Shown here: positions 1-7,931 of the stretch, piece by piece
Layout of the letters: every line of letters starts with the position of its first letter
Position numbering within the stretch: position 1 is the stretch's first letter
Source of the DNA: Pseudomonadota bacterium
Lineage (GTDB): Bacteria; Pseudomonadota; Gammaproteobacteria; Acidiferrobacterales; UBA6901
Direction of reading: 5' to 3'
Length of the DNA stretch: 64,000 bases
Assembly: GCA_021783175.1 (NCBI GenBank)
Contig: JAJXUF010000002.1
Coordinates: forward strand, 45,840 to 109,839
The notes under the pieces: model-generated
Database searches by the model: none
What the model was told of the DNA's origin: nothing
Seen by the model: only the letters and a program-made list of their open reading frames with translations
Made by a program: the position numbers and the translations under genes

Positions 1-1342
1 TATTCAGGATCTTGCCGCGCAGGGGCATGATGGCCTGGAAATTCTTGTCGCGCGCCTGTTTGGCCGAGCCGCCGGCAGAATCGCCCTCCACGAGAAAAAG
101 CTCGGTCATGGCCAGATCGCTCGAAAGGCAGTCAGCCAGCTTGCCGGGTAGCGCCGGACCGGCCCCAACTTTCTTGCGTTCAACCTTCTTTGCGGTGCGC
201 TGGCGTTCCAGCGCTGTCTCAATGGCGAGATTGGCGATGCGCTCGGCGTCCGCCACATGCTGCATCAGCCACTGGGCAAAGGCATCCTTGGTGATGGTCC
301 CGACGAAAGCCGCCGCTTCGCGCGAGGTAAGTCGCTCCTTGGTTTGACCCGAGAACTGCGGATCGCGCATTTTGTAGGAAAGTACATACGCAGTGAGCCC
401 CCAAACATCTTCCGGAGACAGCTTGAGACCGCGCGGCAGCAGGCTGCGGAATTCGCAGAATTCGCGCAGGGCGTCAGTTAGCCCCTGGCGGAATCCGTTC
501 ACATGGGTGCCATCCTGCGCCGTGGGAATCAGATTGACGTAGCTCTCCAGGAGCGGTGAATCGTTTTCTGGCGCCCACACGATTGCCCAGTCGAGTTCAC
601 CATCATTGTCGCGGAAACGACCCACAAACGGATCGGCCGGAATCAGCTCCTGCTTGCCAAGTTCGCTCAATAAGTAGTCCTTTAGCCCGTCTTCGTAATA
701 CCACGCTTCGTCGTTCTTGCTGTCGGATTCATCCTGAAAGGTAATGCGCAAGCCCGGACAGAGGACGCTTTTGGCACGCAGCACGTGCTTGAGCCTTGGA
801 ACGTGGAACTTCGGGCTGTCGAAGAATTTCTCATCCGGCCAGAAGCGCACCGTGGTACCCGTTGTGCGAGCACCGACGCTTCCGACGGTCTTCAGGTCGA
901 CGGCCTTCTGGCCATCGGCAAATACCATCTTGTATTCTTTGCCGCCGCGTTTGACGTAGACCTCGAGCTTCTTGGACAGCGCATTGACCACGGACACACC
1001 CACCCCGTGCAGTCCGCCGGAGAAACTGTAGCTCTTGTTCGAGAACTTACCCCCGGCATGAAGGCGCGTCAGGATCACTTCCACGCCGGACACTCCCTCG
1101 CCCTTGTGCTTATCCACGGGCATGCCTCGCCCGTCGTCGCTCACCGCCAGCGAACCATCCTTGTAGAGCACCACATCGATGCGCGTTGCATGCCCGGCGA
1201 TGGCTTCGTCGACGGAATTGTCGATCACTTCCTGCGCAAGATGGTTTGGGCGCTGTGTATCGGTGTACATCCCCGGACGCTTGCGCACGGGTTCAAGGCC
1301 GGTCAAAACTTCAATCGCGGACGCGTCGTAGGCCTGGCTCAT
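1..1342 (-). CDS. parE: DNA topoisomerase IV subunit B (ParE), 5' part only
   Basis: ATPase subunit of topoisomerase IV, which partners ParC in decatenating daughter chromosomes. The reverse strand from ATG 1342-1340 reads without a stop to the window edge (about 447 codons); the C-terminal part lies outside. It opens MSQAYDASAIEVLTGLEPVR, then shows the GHKL ATPase signatures EVIDNSVDEA and DDGRGMPVD, the ATP lid GGLHGVGVSVVNALS, the QTKERL transducer region and the TOPRIM start FLVEGDSAGGSAKQAR followed by PLRGKILN. The tight match to E. coli ParE, including the QTKERL segment, favours ParE over GyrB. Plus-strand open frames here are antisense shadows. Confidence 0.97.
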   Translation of the reverse strand, partial: MSQAYDASAIEVLTGLEPVRKRPGMYTDTQRPNHLAQEVIDNSVDEAIAGHATRIDVVLYKDGSLAVSDDGRGMPVDKHKGEGVSGVEVILTRLHAGGKFSNKSYSFSGGLHGVGVSVVNALSKKLEVYVKRGGKEYKMVFADGQKAVDLKTVGSVGARTTGTTVRFWPDEKFFDSPKFHVPRLKHVLRAKSVLCPGLRITFQDESDSKNDEAWYYEDGLKDYLLSELGKQELIPADPFVGRFRDNDGELDWAIVWAPENDSPLLESYVNLIPTAQDGTHVNGFRQGLTDALREFCEFRSLLPRGLKLSPEDVWGLTAYVLSYKMRDPQFSGQTKERLTSREAAAFVGTITKDAFAQWLMQHVADAERIANLAIETALERQRTAKKVERKKVGAGPALPGKLADCLSSDLAMTELFLVEGDSAGGSAKQARDKNFQAIMPLRGKILN

Positions 1343-1492
1343 GGGGGCGGTTGGGACTCGCTAGGGCGGGATGAAGGAAACGTGCGTCTGCGGACATGAC
1401 CACAGCCCGGCGAGCGCACGAGAAAATTGGCCAAGTCAGGTCGCAAACATGCGACCGCGGCCGCTAAAACCAGTGGGAACCCAGTCATTGGC

Positions 1493-1508
1493 GGCGCATT
1501 ATAGCGCC
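1493..1508 (-). promoter_or_regulatory. Probable -10 region of the parE promoter
   Basis: On the minus strand a perfect TATAAT (complement of 1498-1503) lies inside the 16-bp inverted repeat GGCGC-TATAAT-GCGCC. It is the only consensus -10 between the DUF3501 gene and parE and would give a leader of about 150 nt. No good -35 hexamer is visible at 16-18 bp, so strength and exact start are uncertain. Confidence 0.45.
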
Positions 1509-1545
1509 TTGGCCGCGTGATGCGATAGACAGAAGTCGACCCGCG

Positions 1546-2151
1546 CTAGGCGCAAAGATCGCGTGCAAGCGCCACACGCACGGGTTCGGGCACGGGTTCA
1601 ACGACGTACGAATAGGCAGGATGATCGATTCCCATGCTGACCGCGGCGCCGGACTTCACCGCCCGGATCATCTCCGGACTGAGTTCGAATCGCAAAAAGT
1701 GCACGGAGGAAGTCTTGTCCGGTGCAGTGCGATCCAGGTCCTCGTCGGCGACGGGCCATACGCGATCGAACCCGTGCACCCGCACCCAGACCTTGTGCTC
1801 GATGCCGATCATTCGCGCAAGTGCAGCCTGGCGTTCTTTTTCGTCGCCATATTCGATCATGAACGTCGCCTTCCAATTACTGCCATCTGGAATAAGCGGG
1901 TTATAGGCGGCGATTTCTTCGGCAATGCCTTGGGGTTCGAAAATTCGTTCCACGCGCAGCATTTCCTGCACCTGGTACTGCATGGTCAGCGCATCCTCAA
2001 AATAGAGACTGGCGTGCGGTCCGATGTGCAGGCGACGATCTTTCTTGTGTGCCATAACCTTGGCGCGGAATTCTTCACGTACCCTGGCATATTCTTCCAG
2101 GGACATGAGCTGCTCACGGGTTAGCTTTTGCATGACTGCGGGTTGCGGCAT
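1546..2151 (-). CDS. DUF3501 family protein
   Basis: A 201-residue soluble protein of the uncharacterised DUF3501 family; no biochemical role is established. Family-typical segments are KLTREQLMSLEEY, HKKDRRLHIGPHASLYFED, QVQEMLRVERIFE, AYNPLIPDGSNWKATFMIEY, VADEDLDR and KTSSVHFLRFEL. There is no signal peptide or membrane span. ATG 2151 was chosen because GAGGA lies 8 nt upstream and overlaps the stop of the preceding ferritin-like gene, implying coupling; a second ATG at 2133 is possible. It is the last gene of the rubrerythrin / Fe-S oxidoreductase / ferritin-like operon, which suggests a job tied to that redox or iron module. Confidence 0.88.
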   Translation of the reverse strand: MPQPAVMQKLTREQLMSLEEYARVREEFRAKVMAHKKDRRLHIGPHASLYFEDALTMQYQVQEMLRVERIFEPQGIAEEIAAYNPLIPDGSNWKATFMIEYGDEKERQAALARMIGIEHKVWVRVHGFDRVWPVADEDLDRTAPDKTSSVHFLRFELSPEMIRAVKSGAAVSMGIDHPAYSYVVEPVPEPVRVALARDLCA

Positions 2152-2162
2152 CCGGGCATTCC

Positions 2163-2462
2163 TCAGGACTTGTGCTTGCCCTCCAGGGCAACGATGGGTT
2201 TATCGGTGAACAGGTAGTCGCGCAGCTCCTTGTCGAAAGCCGGATCGTGGCGACGAATCCATTCGAGAGTCATGGCCGCGTGTTCCTTCTCCTCATCACG
2301 ATTGTGCGCCAGAATTGCGCGTAGCTCCCGGTCCTTGCATGCATCCACGCGCTGGTTGTACCAATCCACCGCCTCGAGTTCCTCCATTAGAGAAACGATA
2401 GCGCGGTGCATATCGCGTGTTTCTTCGCGCAACTCTGTTTCGTGATACCCCTCGTTTGCCAT
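2163..2462 (-). CDS. Encapsulated-ferritin-like (EncFtn family) protein
   Basis: A 99-residue helical protein closely resembling the Rhodospirillum rubrum encapsulated ferritin core: HRAIVSLMEELEAVDWYNQR and ILAHNRDEEKEHAAMTLEW. Residues equivalent to the known EncFtn ferroxidase centre are all present (Glu28, Tyr35, Glu58, His61 here). Family members assemble as annular decamers and oxidise Fe(II). ATG 2462 is preceded by GAGGAG at good spacing; an upstream in-frame extension lacks that support. It ends in a short charged tail without a recognisable encapsulin-targeting peptide, and no encapsulin shell gene is in the window. It lies between the Fe-S oxidoreductase and DUF3501 genes. Confidence 0.85.
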   Translation of the reverse strand: MANEGYHETELREETRDMHRAIVSLMEELEAVDWYNQRVDACKDRELRAILAHNRDEEKEHAAMTLEWIRRHDPAFDKELRDYLFTDKPIVALEGKHKS

Positions 2463-2544
2463 GAGATTCTCCTCAATTTGGCTACAAATAACGCGAAAAC
2501 CTGGACCCAATGCACACGCACGCTGCTCGTCGCAGGAGCGCTGG

Positions 2545-3885
2545 TCAGATGCCGTAGGCCGCACGCAACAGTGTCATCGGGTGCTCCGGCATTCTCGTGG
2601 AGTTAAGACCATTTTCAATCTGGTGTCCGGCCATGGGACAGTCGCTGCTGTAGTGATCTGCAGCAGCCTGCTTGACGCGATCCACAACCGGGCGCGCGAT
2701 CTTCATCGAAGTCTCATGGAACTCGCTCTTCACGGCATAGGTCCCGTCATGGCCAGAGCAGCGTTCGATCGGCTCAATCTGCGTCTGTGGTATGAGCTGC
2801 AGCACGTCGCGCGTCTTCATGCCGATGTTTTGCACACGCAGGTGGCAGGCAACATGATAGGCGATCTTGCCCAATGGCTTCTTGAAATCCGTGCGCAGCT
2901 TTCCATCCTTGTGGCGCAACATGAGGTATTCAAACGGATCGAAGATTGCGGAACGCACCTTGGCAACATCGGCATCATCAGGAAAAAGCAGCGGCAATTC
3001 CTGCTTGAACATAAGGACACAGGACGGCACGGGCGCAACGATATCCCAACCCTCGTCGACGAGTTTCGCCAGGACCGGAATATTCGCCTCCTTGGCGCGT
3101 TGCACTGCTTCCAAGTCGCCAAGCTCAAGTTTTGGCATCCCACAACAGCGCTCCTTCTCCGCGACAGTTAGCGCTATGCCATTGTGGCGAAACACGGCAA
3201 CGAGATCGTCGTTGATCTGCGGTTCGTTATAATTTCCGTAGCACGTGGCGAACAGCGCCACGCGTCCGCGCGTCGTAGCTGTCGGCTGCGCGGATGCGCC
3301 GCCGTCCGCGGTCCAGCACTTGCGGAAAGTGTCGCTGTGGTATTCGGGAACTATGGCGTCAGGATGAACCCCCAGCGCTTTGTCCAGCGTCGCACGGAAA
3401 AGCCGGTTTCGGTTTGCCGCATTGACAACCTGCACCACTATCGGAATTCCGGCCAGCTTGCCGACGGTATCGGTGCTGGTTAGGACGCGGTCGCGCAGAC
3501 GCGTCTCGCCTTTTTTATACTTCACTGCCTTGGCACGCAGCATGAGATGGGGAAAGTCGACGTTCCACGCATGAGGCGGGACATACGGGCATTTCGTCAT
3601 GTAGCACATGTCACACAAGTAACAGTGGTCAACGACTTTCCAGTACGTGGCTTTCGGCACGCCGTCCAGCTCGAGCGTTTCGGAGGCATCGATGGCATCG
3701 AACAGGGTGGGAAAGGACTGACACAGACTAAAGCAGCGGCGGCAACCGTGACAGATGTCGAAGACGCGATGCAGTTCTGCGAACAAGGTCTCCTCGTCGT
3801 AGAACAACGGGTTTTTCCAGTCCAGCGGATGGCGCGTGGGCGCCTCCAGACTTCCTTCGCGACTACCTTGAACGGGTGCGGACAT
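2545..3885 (-). CDS. (Fe-S)-binding oxidoreductase, GlpC/HdrD-like with CCG domains
   Basis: A 446-residue soluble iron-sulfur protein. The N-terminal half holds two ferredoxin-type cluster motifs: Cys45, 48, 51, 55 and Cys88, 91, 94, 99. The C-terminal half has two cysteine-rich CCG-type modules, the first with Cys215 and CCG at 247-249, the second with ACH at 346-348 and a degenerate CSG at 376-378 instead of CCG. This layout is seen in GlpC, GlcF and heterodisulfide reductase D-type electron-transfer proteins. No flavin domain is fused and no glpA/glpB or glcD neighbour exists here. It follows rubrerythrin and precedes the EncFtn-like gene, so delivery of electrons to the diiron proteins is a reasonable guess, not shown. 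Confidence 0.85.
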   Translation of the reverse strand: MSAPVQGSREGSLEAPTRHPLDWKNPLFYDEETLFAELHRVFDICHGCRRCFSLCQSFPTLFDAIDASETLELDGVPKATYWKVVDHCYLCDMCYMTKCPYVPPHAWNVDFPHLMLRAKAVKYKKGETRLRDRVLTSTDTVGKLAGIPIVVQVVNAANRNRLFRATLDKALGVHPDAIVPEYHSDTFRKCWTADGGASAQPTATTRGRVALFATCYGNYNEPQINDDLVAVFRHNGIALTVAEKERCCGMPKLELGDLEAVQRAKEANIPVLAKLVDEGWDIVAPVPSCVLMFKQELPLLFPDDADVAKVRSAIFDPFEYLMLRHKDGKLRTDFKKPLGKIAYHVACHLRVQNIGMKTRDVLQLIPQTQIEPIERCSGHDGTYAVKSEFHETSMKIARPVVDRVKQAAADHYSSDCPMAGHQIENGLNSTRMPEHPMTLLRAAYGI

Positions 3886-3997
3886 GGATGACCCCTGTCA
3901 ATTGTTCAATTATTAATGGACTGCTGCTGCTGCGCGACTTTTCGCCACTGGCTGACCCGGCCACTTCCTGTCGGCGATACCGGGATCTGGCCCCGAA

Positions 3998-4016
3998 GGC
4001 TGGTTCCAGACCAGCC
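3998..4016. other. Inverted repeat between rubrerythrin and Fe-S genes
   Basis: A 7-bp perfect stem (GGCTGGT / ACCAGCC) with a 5-nt loop lies in the 150-bp spacer between the first and second genes of the operon. No T-run follows on the minus strand, so it is not a classical terminator; it could partly uncouple expression or act in mRNA processing. Function is a guess. Confidence 0.3.
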
Positions 4017-4035
4017 CCGAGGGCAGAGTCCGAGG

Positions 4036-4458
4036 TTACTTGCCGAGACCGTCCAGAGCTTTTTGGAAACGGTTGGCGTGCGAACGTTCAGCTTTGGCCA
4101 GCGTTTCGAACCAATCTGCGATTTCCGCAAAACCTTCGTCGCGTGCAGTCTTCGCCATCCCCGGATACATGTCTGTGTACTCGTGGGTCTCACCCGCGAT
4201 TGCGGCCTTCAGGTTGTCGCCTGTGCTTCCGATGGGAAGTCCGGTGGCAGGATCGCCGACGGCTTCCATGTACTCGAGGTGCCCATGGGCATGACCTGTC
4301 TCACCCTCAGCGGTGGAACGAAACACCGCCGAAACGTCGTTGAATCCTTCTACATCGGCCTTAGCCGCGAAATAGAGGTAACGACGATTGGCCTGAGACT
4401 CCCCGGCGAATGCAGCTTTGAGGTTTTCATGAGTCTTGGTGCCTTTGAGGGCTTTCAT
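4036..4458 (-). CDS. Rubrerythrin, short form without rubredoxin domain
   Basis: A 140-residue diiron four-helix protein. Ferritin-like ligand motifs are visible: [40 protein letters not shown] and [12 protein letters not shown]. Rubrerythrins reduce hydrogen peroxide, usually taking electrons from a C-terminal rubredoxin domain; that domain is missing here, so an external donor is needed. ATG 4458 is chosen because GGAGA lies about 9 nt upstream; a start at 4497 would add 13 unsupported residues. It is the first gene of the operon and has its own promoter and operator-like palindrome. Confidence 0.93.
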   Translation of the reverse strand: MKALKGTKTHENLKAAFAGESQANRRYLYFAAKADVEGFNDVSAVFRSTAEGETGHAHGHLEYMEAVGDPATGLPIGSTGDNLKAAIAGETHEYTDMYPGMAKTARDEGFAEIADWFETLAKAERSHANRFQKALDGLGK

Positions 4459-4510
4459 AATTGGGTCTCCATGTTGTTTGTCATCAGCGTCAAACAAGCG
4501 GGTTCGCTTA

Positions 4511-4527
4511 TTTAGACTTATTCTAAA
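4511..4527. promoter_or_regulatory. Fur/PerR-like palindrome over the rubrerythrin promoter
   Basis: The 17-bp perfect inverted repeat TTTAGACTTATTCTAAA has two 6-bp arms around a 5-bp centre. Read as a 7-1-7 site (TTAGACT-T-ATTCTAA) it resembles the PerR/Fur box TTATAATNATTATAA. It covers the -10 hexamer of the rubrerythrin promoter, so a bound regulator would block RNA polymerase. The regulator identity is inferred from shape only. Confidence 0.55.
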
Positions 4528-4549
4528 TTCCTGAGGAGAAGGCTGTCAA
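4520..4549 (-). promoter_or_regulatory. Sigma-70 promoter of the rubrerythrin operon
   Basis: On the minus strand a consensus TTGACA (complement of 4544-4549) is followed after 18 bp by TAGAAT (complement of 4520-4525, 5 of 6 matches). Transcription would begin near 4513, giving a leader of about 55 nt. Confidence 0.65.
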
Positions 4550-4935
4550 TAGCGAATTTACGAATAGCTGACCCCACCCACCATGACGTGGGTCAAAGAT
4601 CCCCGGGAAAGCAGCAGGGCAGCCGCGCCAACGGTTAGCCATGCACAGCCCGGAACGCTTCAGCTCACATGTCACGGCCGCCACAACCGTATGGATCAGA
4701 CTCAGCGCGCTTCAAAACCGACACGGGGGACACCCCTCCCGGCAAACGGCATTCGGTCTAGATCACGCAAAGCCTATCATTACGCCATGATTCTTCCTGG
4801 CACGGACGCGCTGCTCACGGACAGACTTTGTCGCAAAAGGATTGGCGAACGGTATTATCTCATCTAATATCTATTAATATATTGAGCTTCCCTGGTGGAC
4901 AGGTCTTTTTCTACCCCCTTAATCATCAATAAGAT
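4550..4935. other. Divergent intergenic region before pilB, no gene found
   Basis: No credible coding sequence; a 94-codon open frame on the plus strand has no family signature. Nested inverted repeats at 4569-4595 (TGACCC...GGGTCA enclosing ACCCAC-CATGAC-GTGGGT) could be an operator. The last 90 bp before pilB are AT-rich and hold the putative pilB promoter. Confidence 0.5.
4842..4870 (+). promoter_or_regulatory. Candidate pilB promoter
   Basis: TTGGCG (4842-4847) and TAATAT (4865-4870) are separated by 17 bp, each matching the sigma-70 hexamers at 4 of 6 positions, about 65 bp before pilB in an AT-rich tract. No correctly spaced sigma-54 GG/GC pair was found. Confidence 0.35.
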
Positions 4936-6651
4936 ATGGCGACTCCAAATCCGGCAAACAGCTTAAGCGGCCTGGCACTGCGGCTTGTGCGCGATGGACT
5001 GCTTAGCAGTATCGATGCCGAACGGCTGCAAAACGAGGCGGCGACCAAAAAGATCCCGTTTGTTACCCAGCTCGTTGACAGCAAGAAGCTGAATAGCACG
5101 GTCATTGCCCGGGCAGCTTCAGAAGAATTCGGCATTCCGCTGTTTGAGATCAACTCGCTCGACCTGGAGAGTGCTCCAGTCAAACTGATCGATGAAAAGA
5201 TCATTCGCCGCCACCACGTGCTGCCTCTGTATAAGCGCGGCACCAAACTGTTTGTCGCGATTGCTGATCCAACGAATCTGCAGGCACTTGACGAAATCAA
5301 GTTTCACACCGGACTGGGTGCGGAACCTATTCTGGTGGAAGAAACAAAACTCGGCATAGCAATCGACAAATGTCTTGACGCAGCCGACACAACCCTCATG
5401 GACCTCTCCGGCGGGGACGATCTCGAGGGTCTGGACATCACGTCCGATGAGGACGCCAAAGGAAAGGCCGCTGACGACGGCGACATCAACGATGCGCCCA
5501 TCGTCAAGTTCGTGAACAAGGTGCTGATGGACGCGATCAATCACGGTGCGTCAGATATTCATATTGAACCCTACGAGAAGTCGTACCGCGTTCGATTCCG
5601 CGAGGACGGCATGCTTCACGAAGTGGCGAACCCGCCTCTGGCGCTGGCAGGCCGAATCTCGGCGCGCATCAAGATTCTGTCTCGCCTCGACATTGCCGAA
5701 CGCCGCGTGCCGCAGGATGGACGCATGAAACTGCGCATATCCAAGAATCGCGCAATCGATTTCCGTGTCAGCACCCTGCCAACTCTTTTTGGCGAGAAAG
5801 TCGTGATGCGTATTCTCGATCCGGCTTCCGCTACCCTTGGTGTCGACAAACTCGGATTTGAACCGGAGCAGAAGGCACTTTTCCTCGAAGCCATCGAACG
5901 TCCTTACGGCATGGTGCTGGTAACCGGGCCGACAGGAAGCGGCAAGACGGTCAGTCTGTATACGGCCGTCAACATTCTCAACACTGCGGACCGCAACATA
6001 TCGACCGCCGAGGATCCGGTGGAAATCAATCTCGCAGGCATCAACCAGGTGAACGTCAACGAAAGAGCTGGCTTGACCTTTTCCTCGGCTCTGCGCGCTT
6101 TTCTGCGCCAAGACCCGGACGTTATCCTGGTGGGCGAAATTCGTGACCTCGAAACTGCCGAAATCGCCATCAAGGCGGCACAAACCGGTCATATGGTGCT
6201 CTCAACCCTACACACCAACGATGCTCCGACAACGCTCAGTCGACTGGTCAACATGGGAGTGGCGCCGTTCAATATCGCTTCTGCGGTGAATCTGATCGTC
6301 GCGCAACGCCTGGCGCGGCGGCTTTGCCCGGCGTGCAAGAAACCACAGGACATTCCAAAACCGGCGCTCGCCAAGGCGGGATTCAAGGAAAGTGAATTGG
6401 CCGAATTGAAAGTATATGGCCCGGTGGGTTGCGAAGACTGCAACGAAGGCTACCGGGGTCGAGTAGGCATCTACCAGGTTATGCCGATCTCCGAAGCAAT
6501 AGGTGCGATTATTATGCGCGGCGGGACGGCGCTCGACATCGAGAATCAGGCGCGCAAGGAAGGAATCCCTGACCTGCGCGCCTCGGCATTGAGAAAGGTC
6601 CGCGAGGGCGTCACCAGCCTTGCGGAAATCGAACGGATCACCAACCAGTAA
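4936..6651 (+). CDS. pilB: Type IV-A pilus assembly ATPase PilB
   Basis: Hexameric cytoplasmic ATPase that powers pilus extension. The 571 residues show an N-terminal MshE-type domain (about 20-145), the Asp box ASDIHIEP (205-212), Walker A GPTGSGKT (331-338), atypical Walker B DVILVGEIRD (395-404), the His box QTGHMVLSTLHTND and a zinc-binding tetracysteine (C464, C467, C499, C502). Length and domain order are typical of PilB rather than GspE. It heads pilB-pilC-pilD-coaE; no pilin gene is nearby. Confidence 0.96.
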   Translation: MATPNPANSLSGLALRLVRDGLLSSIDAERLQNEAATKKIPFVTQLVDSKKLNSTVIARAASEEFGIPLFEINSLDLESAPVKLIDEKIIRRHHVLPLYKRGTKLFVAIADPTNLQALDEIKFHTGLGAEPILVEETKLGIAIDKCLDAADTTLMDLSGGDDLEGLDITSDEDAKGKAADDGDINDAPIVKFVNKVLMDAINHGASDIHIEPYEKSYRVRFREDGMLHEVANPPLALAGRISARIKILSRLDIAERRVPQDGRMKLRISKNRAIDFRVSTLPTLFGEKVVMRILDPASATLGVDKLGFEPEQKALFLEAIERPYGMVLVTGPTGSGKTVSLYTAVNILNTADRNISTAEDPVEINLAGINQVNVNERAGLTFSSALRAFLRQDPDVILVGEIRDLETAEIAIKAAQTGHMVLSTLHTNDAPTTLSRLVNMGVAPFNIASAVNLIVAQRLARRLCPACKKPQDIPKPALAKAGFKESELAELKVYGPVGCEDCNEGYRGRVGIYQVMPISEAIGAIIMRGGTALDIENQARKEGIPDLRASALRKVREGVTSLAEIERITNQ

Positions 6652-6656
6652 ATACT

Positions 6657-7889
6657 ATGGCAGAACAAGCGGCAGCCGCTCCAAAAACAAAACTCAGCAC
6701 CTTCGTCTGGGAAGGCGTCGACAAGAAGGGTCGACGCATGAAAGGCGAATCCCAGGCCATTAGCGTTGCATACGTTAATGCCACGTTGCGACGGCAGGGG
6801 ATCAATCCGCTAAAGGTGCGCAAACAAGCGGTTGCACTCTTCAAGCGCAAGAAGAAGATTACTCCGAAAGACGTGGCTATCTTTAGTCGCCAGTTTGCTA
6901 CGATGCTCCAGGCCGGGATTCCTATCGTCCAGTCGTTCGATATTGTCGGCAAGGGTCACGAGAACCCGTCCATGCAAGAGTTGCTGATGTCGATAAAGCA
7001 GGATATCGAATCGGGAACCAACCTCAGCACCGCCTTGGGAAAACATCCGCTGCAATTCGACGCGCTCTACTGCAATCTTGTTGCCGCCGGCGAACAGGCT
7101 GGTATTCTCGACGCGATTCTGGACAAGGTCGCCACCTACAAGGAAAAGGTTGAAGCAATCAAGGGCAAGATCAAATCGGCGCTGTTCTATCCGTCGGCGG
7201 TAATTGTCGTCGCGTTCATCATCACGTCGATCCTCATGATCTTTGTCATTCCGCAATTCCAGAGCCTGTTCCAAGGTTTTGGGGCGGCACTACCGGCCCT
7301 GACCCAAATGGTGGTCAATCTATCCCAGGTTTTCCGGCAGTACTGGTGGTTGATCTTCGGGGTATTGATCGGCACGGTGGTAGGTCTCGGTTACAGCTAC
7401 AGGCGGTCCATCAAAATGCAACACACGCTCGATCGCCTGATACTGAAGGCACCGGTGGTCGGCGATATCGTCAAGAAAGCTACCATTGCCCGCTTCGCAC
7501 GTACCTTGGCCACGATGTTCGCGGCGGGTGTACCGCTGGTCGAAAGCCTTGATTCGGTGGCGGGTGCCGCAGGCAATCGCGTGTATTACGAGGGAGTAAT
7601 GGATATCAAGGCGGAAGTGAGCACCGGCAGCCAGCTGCATCCTTCCATGGAAAAGACGGGCTTGTTTCCCAACATGGTGGTGCAGATGGTATCAATCGGC
7701 GAAGAATCAGGCGAGCTCGACACCATGCTCGGCAAAGTGGCGGACTTCTACGAAGAGGAGGTCGACAACGCGGTTGAATCGCTGAGCAGCCTACTCGAAC
7801 CCATTATCATGGCCGTGCTCGGCGTTATCGTAGGCACGCTCGTAATAGCCATGTACCTGCCCATCTTCAAACTCGCGTCGGTGGTATAG
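6657..7889 (+). CDS. pilC: Type IV pilus inner-membrane platform protein PilC
   Basis: A 410-residue integral membrane protein on which PilB acts to insert pilin subunits. Two GspF-type repeats are visible: the first with FSRQFATMLQAGIPIVQSFDI and GEQAGILD, the second with FARTLATMFAAGVPLVESLDSV and GEESGELD. Hydrophobic segments lie near residues 175-200, 225-250 and at the C-terminus (about 378-402). It follows pilB by 5 bp and precedes pilD. Confidence 0.96.
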   Translation: MAEQAAAAPKTKLSTFVWEGVDKKGRRMKGESQAISVAYVNATLRRQGINPLKVRKQAVALFKRKKKITPKDVAIFSRQFATMLQAGIPIVQSFDIVGKGHENPSMQELLMSIKQDIESGTNLSTALGKHPLQFDALYCNLVAAGEQAGILDAILDKVATYKEKVEAIKGKIKSALFYPSAVIVVAFIITSILMIFVIPQFQSLFQGFGAALPALTQMVVNLSQVFRQYWWLIFGVLIGTVVGLGYSYRRSIKMQHTLDRLILKAPVVGDIVKKATIARFARTLATMFAAGVPLVESLDSVAGAAGNRVYYEGVMDIKAEVSTGSQLHPSMEKTGLFPNMVVQMVSIGEESGELDTMLGKVADFYEEEVDNAVESLSSLLEPIIMAVLGVIVGTLVIAMYLPIFKLASVV

Positions 7890-7931
7890 GCCGCTGCCGG
7901 CGGCAGATGCGAGCCTGAGCCGATCCGTTCA

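Noticed and set aside
785..1399. 204-codon plus-strand open frame
   Set aside because: Lies antisense to parE, whose reverse-strand reading shows full ATPase and TOPRIM motifs.
4799..4816. TGGCACG resembling a sigma-54 -24 element upstream of pilB
   Set aside because: The GC of the -12 element is not at the required 10-bp distance from the GG.
4583..4867. 94-codon plus-strand open frame before pilB
   Set aside because: No ribosome site, no family resemblance, unusual composition; treated as intergenic.
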